A stretch of 47,384 bases of DNA from Curtobacterium sp. UCD-KPL2560 (GCF_001705035.1 NZ_MCIG01000003.1:1-47384); one strand, 5' to 3'; positions 40,310 to 47,384 are shown, counted from the stretch's first letter. Notes: generated from the sequence alone by a model not told the origin. A program made the numbers and translations.

Positions 40310-41794
40310 ATGGCCGACACGACTCCCCGCGCGACGAGCAACCGTTCCACCACCCCCGGTTCCTCGACCTTCAAGGACCACATCGCCTCGCAGTGGGCCG
40401 AGCGCGAGCGGCCGCTGCCGGAGCCCCGTGAGCAGGCCCCCTTCGCCGCCGAGCGCCGTGCCCGGATCTCCGAGCTGCACCCCGGCCGCACGATCGTGGT
40501 CCCCGCCGGCCGCGCCAAGGTCCGGTCGAACGACTGCGACTACCCGTTCCGCCCGCACTCCACGTTCGCGCACCTCACCGGCTGGGGCACCGACACCGTG
40601 GTCGGCTCGGTGCTCGTGATGACGCCGTCCGGCTCCGGCCACGACGCGACGCTGTACTTCCGCGCGACCGCGGGGCGTGACTCCGACGAGTTCTACGCCA
40701 ACCCGGAGATCGGCGAGTTCTGGGTCGGCCCGCGTCCCTCGCTCGAGGACGTCGCCGCCGACCTCGGCATCGCGACCGCCGACCTCGGAGCGTTCGACGC
40801 CGTGGTCGACGACCTCGACCCGGCCGTGCTCGTCGTCCGCGACGCCGACGAGGAACTCACCCGGTCGCTCGACACCCGCTTCGGCACCGCGGTCGGCGGT
40901 GCGCCCGAGACCGACGGCGTCCCCGCGACCGACGACGTGCTCGCCCGCGACCTGTCCGAGCTGCGCCTGGTGAAGGACCGCTACGAGGTGCAGGAGCTCC
41001 GCGCTGCCGTCGCCGCGACGAAGCACGGGTTCGACGACGTCATCGCCGACTTCGACGCCGTCCTCGCGCACCCCCGCGGCGAGCGCATCGTCGAGGGCAC
41101 CTTCAACCGCCGTGCCCGCGCCGACGGCAACACGGTCGGCTACGACACCATCGCCGCCTCGGGGCACCACGCCTGCATCCTGCACTGGACCCGCAACGAC
41201 GGTGCCGTGCAGCCCGGCGACCTCATCCTCATCGACGCCGGGGTCGAGGTCGACTCGTTCTACACGGCCGACATCACCCGGACCCTCCCGGTCTCGGGCA
41301 CCTTCACCGACGTGCAGCGCATGGTCTACGAGGCCGTGCTCGAGGCGGCCGACACCGCGTTCGCGATCGTGCAGCCCGGCATCACCTTCCGCGAGGTGCA
41401 CGCCACCGCGATGGAGGTCATCGCGCGGAAGACCGCCGAGTGGGGCTTCCTGCCCGGCACCGCGGAGGAGTCGCTGCGCCCGGACAACCAGTTCCACCGC
41501 CGGTACATGGTGCACGGCACGAGCCACCACCTCGGCCTCGACGTGCACGACTGCGCCAAGGCCCGTCGTGAGATGTACCTCGACGGCGTGGTGCAGGCCG
41601 GCATGGTGTTCACGATCGAGCCCGGCCTGTACTTCCAGCAGGACGACCTGACCGTGCCGGAGGAGTTCCGCGGGATCGGCGTCCGCATCGAGGACGACGT
41701 CCTGGTGACCGAGGACGGCGCCGAGAACCTGTCCGTGGGCATCCCCCGGACCCCCTCGGAAGTGGAGGGGTGGATCGCCCGCTCCGGCCGCTAG
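40310..41794 (+). CDS. pepP: Xaa-Pro aminopeptidase (M24B, aminopeptidase P)
   Basis: A 494-residue enzyme that removes an N-terminal residue ahead of proline. The N-terminal domain (FAAERRARISELHPG, NDCDYPFRPHSTFAHLTGW) is that of aminopeptidase P. The pita-bread domain supplies the metal ligands: DAGVEVDSFYTADITR (two Asp), HGTSHHLGLDVHD (His), EPGLYF (Glu) and GVRIEDD (Glu). ATG at 40310 follows GATGAT by 7 bases; the nearby ATG codons at 40298 and 40301 are alternatives. The stop TAG is part of the -10 box of the following GNAT gene. Confidence 0.94.
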   Translation: MADTTPRATSNRSTTPGSSTFKDHIASQWAERERPLPEPREQAPFAAERRARISELHPGRTIVVPAGRAKVRSNDCDYPFRPHSTFAHLTGWGTDTVVGSVLVMTPSGSGHDATLYFRATAGRDSDEFYANPEIGEFWVGPRPSLEDVAADLGIATADLGAFDAVVDDLDPAVLVVRDADEELTRSLDTRFGTAVGGAPETDGVPATDDVLARDLSELRLVKDRYEVQELRAAVAATKHGFDDVIADFDAVLAHPRGERIVEGTFNRRARADGNTVGYDTIAASGHHACILHWTRNDGAVQPGDLILIDAGVEVDSFYTADITRTLPVSGTFTDVQRMVYEAVLEAADTAFAIVQPGITFREVHATAMEVIARKTAEWGFLPGTAEESLRPDNQFHRRYMVHGTSHHLGLDVHDCAKARREMYLDGVVQAGMVFTIEPGLYFQQDDLTVPEEFRGIGVRIEDDVLVTEDGAENLSVGIPRTPSEVEGWIARSGR

Positions 41795-41797
41795 GTT
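41792..41797 (+). promoter_or_regulatory. -10 hexamer TAGGTT built on the pepP stop codon
   Basis: The first three bases of TAGGTT are the TAG stop of pepP; the hexamer ends 6 bases before the GTG at 41804. Confidence 0.55.
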
Positions 41798-41803
41798 GAA
41801 GGC

Positions 41804-42301
41804 GTGACCACGCCCGAGGCCCCCACCGACACGACGCCCTCCGACCGCCCCACGATCACCATCGACGTGGAGCACTTCGACTCCCCCGACGCCCAGCGCC
41901 TCCGGGCCGCGCAGCGTCTCGAGATCGACCGTGCGTACGGCGGGGACACCGAACCGGGTGAGAAGCCGACCGCCGACTCGATCGCGGTCTTCTTCCTCGC
42001 CCGGGACGAGGACGGCACGCCCCTCGGCTGCGGTGGCCTGCGCATCGTGCAGGACGGCGTCGCCGAGGTGAAGCGCATGTACGTGCGGCCGGAGTCCCGC
42101 GGCGCCGGCGTCTCGACGGCGATCCTGCGGCGCCTCGAGGAAGCCGCGATCGACCTCGGTTCGCCGGCCCTCGTGCTCGAGACCGGCGACGAGCAGAAGC
42201 GCGCGATCGGCTTCTACGAGCGCGAGGGCTTCTCGCGCATCGCCCAGTTCGGCCCGTACGTCGGTGCCGCCCGGTCGATCTGCTACTCGAAGGTGCTCTA
42301 G
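41804..42301 (+). CDS. GNAT family N-acetyltransferase
   Basis: A 165-residue acetyl-CoA-dependent acetyltransferase. The core reads EVKRMYVRPESRGAGVSTAILRRLE, which is the acetyl-CoA-binding R/Q-x2-G-x-G/A loop, followed by LVLETGDEQKRAIGFYEREGF, the usual beta-bulge and C-terminal strand. Substrate unknown. GTG at 41804 six bases after TAGGTT. Its TAG stop interlocks with that of the convergent gene in a CTAG. Confidence 0.9.
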   Translation: MTTPEAPTDTTPSDRPTITIDVEHFDSPDAQRLRAAQRLEIDRAYGGDTEPGEKPTADSIAVFFLARDEDGTPLGCGGLRIVQDGVAEVKRMYVRPESRGAGVSTAILRRLEEAAIDLGSPALVLETGDEQKRAIGFYEREGFSRIAQFGPYVGAARSICYSKVL

Positions 42302-43278
42302 CCCCGACGCTCCTGGTCGGCTGCGCCGTCGCCGTCCTCGGGACGTGCGGGCTCGGTCGGCGCCGGTCCGGTGACGCGCTCCCCGTACTGCGGCGGCTCG
42401 TCGGGTCGGGACTGCGGACCGCGCGGGTCGGCGGGCTGGCGAGCAGGCGCGGTCCCGGCGGTCTCGCCGTAGCGCGGGCCGTCGTTCGTGCCGTACCGCG
42501 GGCCGTCGTTCGTGCCGTACCGCGGGCCGTCGTTCGTGCCGTACCGCGGGCCGTCGTTCGTCCCGTACCGTGGCGCGTCCTGGCCGGGCGCCCCGCCCTG
42601 GGGCGCTCCCGTCTGCTGGCCGCTGGCCGACGTCCCGGGCTGCTGCGCGCCTCCCGGCTGGTGGGGTGTGGCGTGCCCGCCGTAGGGCGATCCCTGGGAC
42701 GGGCCCGGACGCCAGGGCTGCTGCCCCTGCAGGGGGCGGGGCTGGGTGCCCTGCGGACCGGACGGCGCCTCGTTCCAGTGCGTGGACGGCGTCGCGCCGT
42801 GCTGCCCGAGGATCCGCTGCGCCTGCCCCGTCAGCTGCGGGTCCACGACGATCTGGTAGTTCGTGGCGAGCACCTGGTGCACGCTCGTGAAGTCGCGCTG
42901 CCGCTTCGTGATCGCGAACGAGACGATGCCGTAGAGCATGCCGAACGCCGCACCGATGATCGCGGCGGCGAAGATGAGGCCGCCCGCGCTCGGCGAGAAC
43001 AGCGTCAGCACGATGCCGAGGAAGAACCCGAGCCAGAGGCCCGACAGCGCGCCGGCGATGGCGGCACGACCGTAGGTCATCTTGCCGGTGACGCGCTCGA
43101 CCGTCTTGAGGTCGTTGCCGACGATCGCGATCTTCGCCACCGGGAAGTCCGCCTCGGCGAGCTTCGCGACGACGCGCTGGGCGTCGGGGTAGCTGTCGTA
43201 GGTGCCGAGGACGTCTCCGCGCGGGAGCGTCGGGAAGGCCTGGGCGGTGCGTCCGGCGAACGGGCTCTGGTTGCTCAC
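42298..43278 (-). CDS. General-stress-protein-17M-like membrane protein with repeat tail
   Basis: A 326-residue protein. Residues ~20-65 match the N-terminal domain of general stress protein 17M (LGTYDSYPDAQRVVAKLAEADF). Two membrane segments follow (about 70-125). The rest is a disordered Gln/Pro/Gly-rich tail with four to five copies of RYGTNDGP. The start is GTG 43278; a GATGAT hexamer ends 6 bases upstream. Probably a stress-linked membrane protein; function not established. It is divergent from the MgtE_N/CBS gene and convergent with the GNAT gene. Confidence 0.82.
   Translation of the reverse strand: MSNQSPFAGRTAQAFPTLPRGDVLGTYDSYPDAQRVVAKLAEADFPVAKIAIVGNDLKTVERVTGKMTYGRAAIAGALSGLWLGFFLGIVLTLFSPSAGGLIFAAAIIGAAFGMLYGIVSFAITKRQRDFTSVHQVLATNYQIVVDPQLTGQAQRILGQHGATPSTHWNEAPSGPQGTQPRPLQGQQPWRPGPSQGSPYGGHATPHQPGGAQQPGTSASGQQTGAPQGGAPGQDAPRYGTNDGPRYGTNDGPRYGTNDGPRYGTNDGPRYGETAGTAPARQPADPRGPQSRPDEPPQYGERVTGPAPTEPARPEDGDGAADQERRG
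42478..42575 (-). repeat. 24-bp minisatellite encoding RYGTNDGP
   Basis: Four near-identical 24-bp units (GCCGTCGTTCGTGCCGTACC core, plus strand), differing at only a few bases, followed by a diverged fifth. The unit is a multiple of three. Confidence 0.9.
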
Positions 43279-43429
43279 CCAGCCATCATCCACCGGGCAC
43301 CTTGCGATCGCACGTGCACCTCCCGGGAGACACCCGGACGAGCGCAGGACCCCGGCCACCACCGCAGCCGCATCTGCGTCTCCTCAGGCCCGTCCCCCGC
43401 CGCTGCCGCGGCTCCCCGGCACGAGCGGC

Positions 43430-43435
43430 TACGCT
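43430..43435 (+). promoter_or_regulatory. -10 hexamer TACGCT for leaderless MgtE_N/CBS gene
   Basis: TACGCT ends 6 bases before GTG at 43442. It would drive the three-gene operon ending with mrp. Confidence 0.6.
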
Positions 43436-43441
43436 GGCCGG

Positions 43442-44761
43442 GTGAGCGCCACGAAGGTCTTCGTCGCCCGCCTCGCCGGGTGCTCCGTCTTCGACCCCGC
43501 GGGCGACCGCGTGGGTCGCGTCCGGGACGTCCTGGTCGTCTACCGTCGCGTCGACCCTCCCCATGTGGTCGGCCTGATCGTCGAGGTCCCCGGCAAGCGT
43601 CGGATCTTCGTGAGCATCGGCCGCATCACCTCCATCGGCGCCGGACAGGTCATCACGACCGGTCTGGTGAACATGCGTCGCTTCGAGCAGCGCGGCGGCG
43701 AGGTCCGTGTCATCGCCGAGATGCTCGGCCGCAAGGTCCTCATCAAGAAGGAGCGCATCCGCGCCACGATCGAGGACGTCGCGATCGAGGACCGCGGGCA
43801 GGGCGACTGGGAGGTCTCGCAGCTCTTCCTCCGCAAGCCGAAGACGACCCCGTCGCCGTTCGGCAAGGGTCCGACGACGTTCTCGACCTGGAACGAGGTC
43901 ACCGAGGACGAGCTCCCCGGTGAGGCCCAGTCCGCCGAGCACGTCATCGCGGCGTACTCCGACCTGGTCCCGGCCGACCTCGCGTCGACCCTGCTCGACC
44001 TGCCCGAGGAGCGCCGGTTCGAGGTGGCCGAGGAGCTGCCCGACGACCGGCTCGCCGACGTGCTCGAGGAGATGCCCGACCAGGAGCGCATCGCCATCCT
44101 GACCCGCCTCGAGGACGCCCGCGCCGCGGACGTGCTCGACCAGATGCAGCCCGACGACGCCGCCGACGTGCTCGCCCAGTTCCCGGACGACCGCAGCGAA
44201 GCCCTCCTCCAGCTCATGGAGCCCGAGGAGGCGCAGGACGTCCGCATGCTGCTCGAGTACGAGCCGGACACCGCGGGTGGTCTCATGACGACCGAGCCGG
44301 TGATCGTCTCGGCCGACGCGACCGTGGCCGAGGGACTCGCACTCATCCGTCGGCACGAGCTCGCTCCGGCGCTCGGTGCGAGCGTGTGCGTCACGCTGCC
44401 GCCGTACGAGCCGCCGACCGGCCGGTTCCTGGGCCTCGTGCACTTCCAGCGGATGCTCCGGTACCCGCCGAACGAACGGCTCGGCACGCTCATCGACCAG
44501 CAGACCGAACCGGTGCGGGTCGACGCCAGCGCCGCCGAGGTCACGCGCGTCATGGCGACCTACAACCTCGTGTCCGTCCCCGTGGTCGACGACGCCCACC
44601 GTCTGGTCGGGGTGGTGACGATCGACGATGTCCTCGACCACGTCCTGCCGGACGACTGGCGAAGTCGGGGCGAGGGGGACTCCCCCTCGCGACTCCGCCA
44701 ACGCCCGCGCAAGACGCCCGTGACGACGGGAAGGAGGACCACCCGTGGCCCGAACGGATGA
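43442..44761 (+). CDS. Soluble PRC-barrel / MgtE_N / CBS-domain protein
   Basis: A 439-residue protein. Residues ~1-165 contain two PRC-barrel-like segments (GCSVFDPAGDRVGRVRDVLV). About 165-275 is the MgtE N-terminal superhelix (LLDLPEERRFEVAEELPDDRLADVLEEMPDQE repeats in short form). Two CBS motifs follow (LMTTEPVIVSADATVAEGL; VVDDAHRLVGVVTIDDVLDHV). There is no membrane segment, so although such proteins are often labelled magnesium transporters this one lacks a pore and is more likely a sensor or regulator (inference). The start is fixed by the TACGCT -10. Overlaps the DUF1003 gene by 17 bp. Confidence 0.92.
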   Translation: MSATKVFVARLAGCSVFDPAGDRVGRVRDVLVVYRRVDPPHVVGLIVEVPGKRRIFVSIGRITSIGAGQVITTGLVNMRRFEQRGGEVRVIAEMLGRKVLIKKERIRATIEDVAIEDRGQGDWEVSQLFLRKPKTTPSPFGKGPTTFSTWNEVTEDELPGEAQSAEHVIAAYSDLVPADLASTLLDLPEERRFEVAEELPDDRLADVLEEMPDQERIAILTRLEDARAADVLDQMQPDDAADVLAQFPDDRSEALLQLMEPEEAQDVRMLLEYEPDTAGGLMTTEPVIVSADATVAEGLALIRRHELAPALGASVCVTLPPYEPPTGRFLGLVHFQRMLRYPPNERLGTLIDQQTEPVRVDASAAEVTRVMATYNLVSVPVVDDAHRLVGVVTIDDVLDHVLPDDWRSRGEGDSPSRLRQRPRKTPVTTGRRTTRGPNG

Positions 44762-45308
44762 CGCACGACAGGTGCGGCTCGACTCGCCAAAGGGCATGCG
44801 CACGCGCGTGCTCCCGACCCGCCGACGTGGCCGCGGGGACACCTTCGGTCGCGCGACCGAGGGCATTGCACGTGCAATGGGAACACCCTGGTTCCTCGTC
44901 GGCCTGACGGTGTTCTGTGCCGTCTGGATGATCTACAACACGGTCGCACCGCCGAAGTGGCAGTTCGACTCGGCGGCGATCGGCTTCACCGCGCTGACCC
45001 TCGTGCTGTCGCTCCAGGCCTCGTACGCCGCGCCGCTCATCCTGCTCGCGCAGAACCGCCAGGACGACCGCGACCGCGTGCAGTTCGAGCAGGACCGGCA
45101 GCGCGCCGAGCGCAACCTCGCCGACACCGAGTACCTCGCCCGCGAGGTCGTCGCCCTCCGGCTCGCCATGCGCGACATGGCGTCGAAGGACTTCATCCGC
45201 GCCGAGATCCGGTCGCTGCTCGAGGAACTCGACCGGCGCGACGCCGACGACGCAGCGGTGCACGGCAGGGCCGAGGCCGACGAGGCCGGCCGGACCGGTC
45301 GTGGCTGA
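44745..45308 (+). CDS. DUF1003 membrane protein
   Basis: A 187-residue protein of the DUF1003 family. Membrane segments at about 48-66 (PWFLVGLTVFCAVWMIY) and 76-98 (AIGFTALTLVLSLQASYAAPLILL) are followed by the family motif QNRQDDRDR and a long charged helix, probably a coiled coil. GTG at 44745 with AAGGAGG 7 bases upstream, inside the end of the MgtE_N/CBS gene. Overlaps the Mrp gene by 8 bp. Gene order CBS - DUF1003 - Mrp is conserved in actinobacteria. A 16-bp palindrome lies in its coding sequence at 44864-44879. Confidence 0.92.
   Translation: MARTDDARQVRLDSPKGMRTRVLPTRRRGRGDTFGRATEGIARAMGTPWFLVGLTVFCAVWMIYNTVAPPKWQFDSAAIGFTALTLVLSLQASYAAPLILLAQNRQDDRDRVQFEQDRQRAERNLADTEYLAREVVALRLAMRDMASKDFIRAEIRSLLEELDRRDADDAAVHGRAEADEAGRTGRG
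44864..44879. promoter_or_regulatory. Perfect 16-bp palindrome inside the DUF1003 gene
   Basis: CATTGCACGTGCAATG is a perfect palindrome, much richer in A/T than its surroundings. It forces codons ATT and two GCA in a gene that otherwise favours ATC and GCC/GCG. The form is that of a dimeric regulator operator; no regulator can be named. Confidence 0.4.
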
Positions 45309-46470
45309 CCCCGCCGACCGGCACGAGGACGACGAACGGCTGGGCGCGGCGGTCCTCGCTGCGCTCGGCCGCGTCCTCGACCCCGAGATACGCCGACCCG
45401 TCACCGAGCTCGACATGATCCGCGGTGTCGACGTGCAGCCGGGAGGCACGGTGCGCGTCGACCTGCAGCTCACGATCGTCGGGTGCCCGGCCGCCGACAC
45501 GATCGAGCGGGACGTGCGCGCGGCCGCCGGTTCGGTCGACGGCGTCGCCGCCGTCGACGTCGACGTCTCCGTCATGTCGCCCGCGCAGCGCGCAGCGCTC
45601 ACCGAACGGCTGCGGGGCGACCGCCCGCGCGGCGTGCAGTTCACCCCGGACTCGCTGACCCGGGTGATCGCCGTGACGAGCGGCAAGGGCGGGGTCGGCA
45701 AGTCCACCGTCACCGTGAACCTCGCGGTGGCCCTCGCCGCCGCCGGACAGCGGGTCGGTGTGGTCGACGTCGACGTGCACGGCTTCAGCGTCCCCGGGCT
45801 GATGGGCCTGACCGACGCGGACGGCGTCGCACCCCGACCGACCCGGGTCGACAGCATGATCCTGCCGCCGGTCGCGCACGACGTGAAGGTCGTCTCGATC
45901 GGCATGTTCGTCGACGACGTCTCGACCGCGGTGTCCTGGCGCGGACCGATGCTGCACCGCACGGTCGCCCAGTTCCTCACCGACGTGTGGTTCGGCGACC
46001 TCGACGTGCTCCTGCTCGACCTGCCGCCCGGGACCGGCGACGTCGCGATCTCGGTCGGGCAGCTGCTCCCGCACGCCGGGGTCATCGTCGTCACCACCCC
46101 GCAGGCCGCCGCGGCGGACGTCGCCGAGCGGAGCGGCGTCGTCGCGCGTCAGACCGGGCAGCGGGTGATCGGCGTGGTCGAGAACATGGCCGGGCTCGTG
46201 CAGCCCGACGGCAGCGTCCTGCACCTGTTCGGCGAGGGCGGCGGCGACGAGACCGCGGCACGTCTGTCGCGCGGGCAGGACGTCCCGGTGCCGGTGCTCG
46301 GCCGCGTGCCGCTGTCGGTGCCGCTCCGGGAGGGCGGGGACACCGGTGTGCCGGTCGTCCTCGGCGCCCCGGAGGACCCCGCGGCCCGCGCGCTCCGGGA
46401 GGTCGCGGAGACGATCACCACGATGGGGCGCGGCCTCGCGGGGCGGAAGCTCGGGTTGACGCTCTCCTGA
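45301..46470 (+). CDS. mrp: Mrp/NBP35-type P-loop ATPase with MIP18 domain
   Basis: A 389-residue iron-sulfur carrier-type ATPase. N-terminal MIP18/DUF59 domain (about 15-110) includes LDPEIRRPVTELDMI and the conserved IVGCP. The P-loop domain has the deviant Walker A SGKGGVGKST (about 126-135), LLDLPPGTGDVAIS and ENMAG. The C-terminal CxxC that bridges a cluster in many Mrp dimers is missing; that segment reads VQPDGSVLHLFGEGGG. GTG at 45301, overlapping the DUF1003 stop by 8 bp. Likely helps load Fe-S clusters or a related cofactor. Confidence 0.93.
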   Translation: MADPADRHEDDERLGAAVLAALGRVLDPEIRRPVTELDMIRGVDVQPGGTVRVDLQLTIVGCPAADTIERDVRAAAGSVDGVAAVDVDVSVMSPAQRAALTERLRGDRPRGVQFTPDSLTRVIAVTSGKGGVGKSTVTVNLAVALAAAGQRVGVVDVDVHGFSVPGLMGLTDADGVAPRPTRVDSMILPPVAHDVKVVSIGMFVDDVSTAVSWRGPMLHRTVAQFLTDVWFGDLDVLLLDLPPGTGDVAISVGQLLPHAGVIVVTTPQAAAADVAERSGVVARQTGQRVIGVVENMAGLVQPDGSVLHLFGEGGGDETAARLSRGQDVPVPVLGRVPLSVPLREGGDTGVPVVLGAPEDPAARALREVAETITTMGRGLAGRKLGLTLS

Positions 46471-46501
46471 GCACGGCTCGCGGACCGCTCCCGTCCCCCG
46501 C

Positions 46502-46507
46502 TACCGT
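46502..46507 (+). promoter_or_regulatory. -10 hexamer TACCGT for leaderless methyltransferase gene
   Basis: TACCGT ends 6 bases before the ATG at 46514. Confidence 0.6.
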
Positions 46508-46513
46508 GGCGGC

Positions 46514-47365
46514 ATGAGCAACACCGACCACGTCACCGTCGACTGGGACGCCGCCCGCGACGCCAACCGAGCGAACTGGGACGACCGGGTACCGATCCAC
46601 GAGGGCGCCTACGACGTCGCAGCGCTGGACGACCCCGGCCACCGCTCCGACGTCGTGCGCGACGACCTGCCGGTGCTGGCGCGCTGGCTGCCGTCCGGCT
46701 CGCTGGACGGCCTCGACGTCTGCCACCTGCAGTGCCACATCGGCACCGACACGGTCTCGCTCGCGCGCGAGGGCGCCCGTGTCACCGGGGTCGACTTCTC
46801 CGCGCCCGCGCTCGCCTCCGGTGCGGCGCTCGCGGAGCGGCTCGGGCTCGACGTCACGTGGGTGGAGTCCGACGTGCTCGACGCCCGCGCGGCCGTCACG
46901 GGCGACTTCGACGTCGTCTACACGAGCATCGGCACGATCTGCTGGCTCGACGACCTCGACCGTTGGGCGGCGCAGGTCGCCGCGCTCCTGCGCCCCGGCG
47001 GCGTGTTCTTCATCCGCGACGGCCACCCGGCGCTGTACGCGGTCGACGAGGCCGCCTCCGAGCTCGTCACGCGGTACCGGTACTTCCCGGACAGCACCGC
47101 GCAGCAGTGGGAGGGCGCGGGCACCTACGCCGGCGAGGGCACCGTCGCGAACACCCGCACGTACGAGTGGCCACACCCGCTGTCCGAGGTCGTGAACGCG
47201 CTGCTCGGGGCCGGCCTCCGACTGCGGCTCCTCGACGAGGGCCGGACGCTCCCGTGGCGCTTCAGCCCGCGCATGGAGGAGGACGGCCACGGCTCGTGGG
47301 TCTGGCCCGCGGCGGACCGCGACCGCATGCCGACGACGTTCACGGTCGTCGCGACCAGGGACTGA
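46514..47365 (+). CDS. Class I SAM-dependent methyltransferase
   Basis: A 283-residue enzyme. An N-terminal NRANWDDRVPIHEGAYDV segment precedes motif I (LDVCHLQCHIGTDTVSLAREG), the acidic ribose-binding VTGVDFSA, and motif IV-like FDVVYTSIGTICWLDDLD. The C-terminal half ends with WRFSPRMEEDGHGSWVWP. This is a common actinobacterial methyltransferase type with unknown substrate. ATG at 46514 six bases after TACCGT. Confidence 0.92.
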   Translation: MSNTDHVTVDWDAARDANRANWDDRVPIHEGAYDVAALDDPGHRSDVVRDDLPVLARWLPSGSLDGLDVCHLQCHIGTDTVSLAREGARVTGVDFSAPALASGAALAERLGLDVTWVESDVLDARAAVTGDFDVVYTSIGTICWLDDLDRWAAQVAALLRPGGVFFIRDGHPALYAVDEAASELVTRYRYFPDSTAQQWEGAGTYAGEGTVANTRTYEWPHPLSEVVNALLGAGLRLRLLDEGRTLPWRFSPRMEEDGHGSWVWPAADRDRMPTTFTVVATRD

Positions 47366-47366
47366 C

Positions 47367-47384
47367 GGACGGGAGGCGCGGTGC
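47367..47384. repeat. Left arm of another GGAGGCGCGG palindrome, cut by window end
   Basis: GGACGGGAGGCGCGGTGC begins two bases after the methyltransferase stop and matches the left arm of the 12775-12824 palindrome exactly. The right arm would lie beyond the window. Confidence 0.7.

Overview
The window is chromosomal DNA from a very high-G+C actinobacterium. Strongly GC-biased codons, frequent GTG starts, many leaderless transcripts, and a UPF0182 / Lon-like PDZ protease / DUF2342 / UvrD2-NudC / AdnAB / DUF3107 / ferritin-like / DEAD-helicase gene order all fit. That order broadly matches the block around Rv3193c-Rv3211 of Mycobacterium tuberculosis. The overall style suggests Microbacteriaceae, perhaps Curtobacterium; the genus is inference only. 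I annotate 38 protein genes and one initiator tRNA. I saw no insertion sequence, prophage or CRISPR array.

Layout. 1-683: gene-free, with an array of inverted-repeat units. 684-5373: nicotinate phosphoribosyltransferase, a DUF3039 protein and an ABC exporter pair, with three palindromic repeats in between. 5674-12656: a surface-polymer locus with two arms. The rightward arm holds a LicC-like nucleotidyltransferase and a TagG/TagH-like exporter. The leftward arm holds two GT2 glycosyltransferases, a CDP-alcohol phosphotransferase and a CDP-glycerol-type polymerase. 12834-17359: an HtrA protease with a Gln/Tyr/Gly repeat domain, an aminotransferase and a nitrilase-family amidase. 17584-28297: tRNA-fMet, UPF0182, PDZ/S16 protease, DUF2342 metalloprotease, an E1-like tetracysteine protein, UvrD2, NudC and a degenerate kinase-fold protein. 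28539-37605: AdnB and AdnA (double-strand-break resection), DUF3107, a small membrane protein, a PIG-V-like mannosyltransferase and a ferritin-like protein. 37688-47365: DEAD-box helicase, PHP phosphoesterase, aminopeptidase P, GNAT, a stress-protein-like membrane protein, the MgtE_N/CBS-DUF1003-Mrp operon and a methyltransferase.

Three threads run through the window. (1) At least 14 genes carry a TANNNT -10 hexamer ending exactly 6 or 7 bases before the start codon, which predicts leaderless mRNAs and fixes several starts. (2) Gaps between genes, mostly at 3' ends, hold a dispersed palindromic family (core GACGGGAGGCGCGG / CCGCGCCTCCCGTC), including one perfect 50-bp palindrome, plus several short tandem repeats. 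(3) Several proteins lack family hallmark residues: the kinase-fold protein, NudC, AdnA, the CDP-alcohol phosphotransferase, UvrD2 and Mrp.

The best candidates for something undescribed are the alternating inverted-repeat array at 1-536, the orphan RiPP-like E1 protein at 23738-24595, the predicted pseudokinase at 27299-28297, and the prion-like repeat domain on the HtrA protease.
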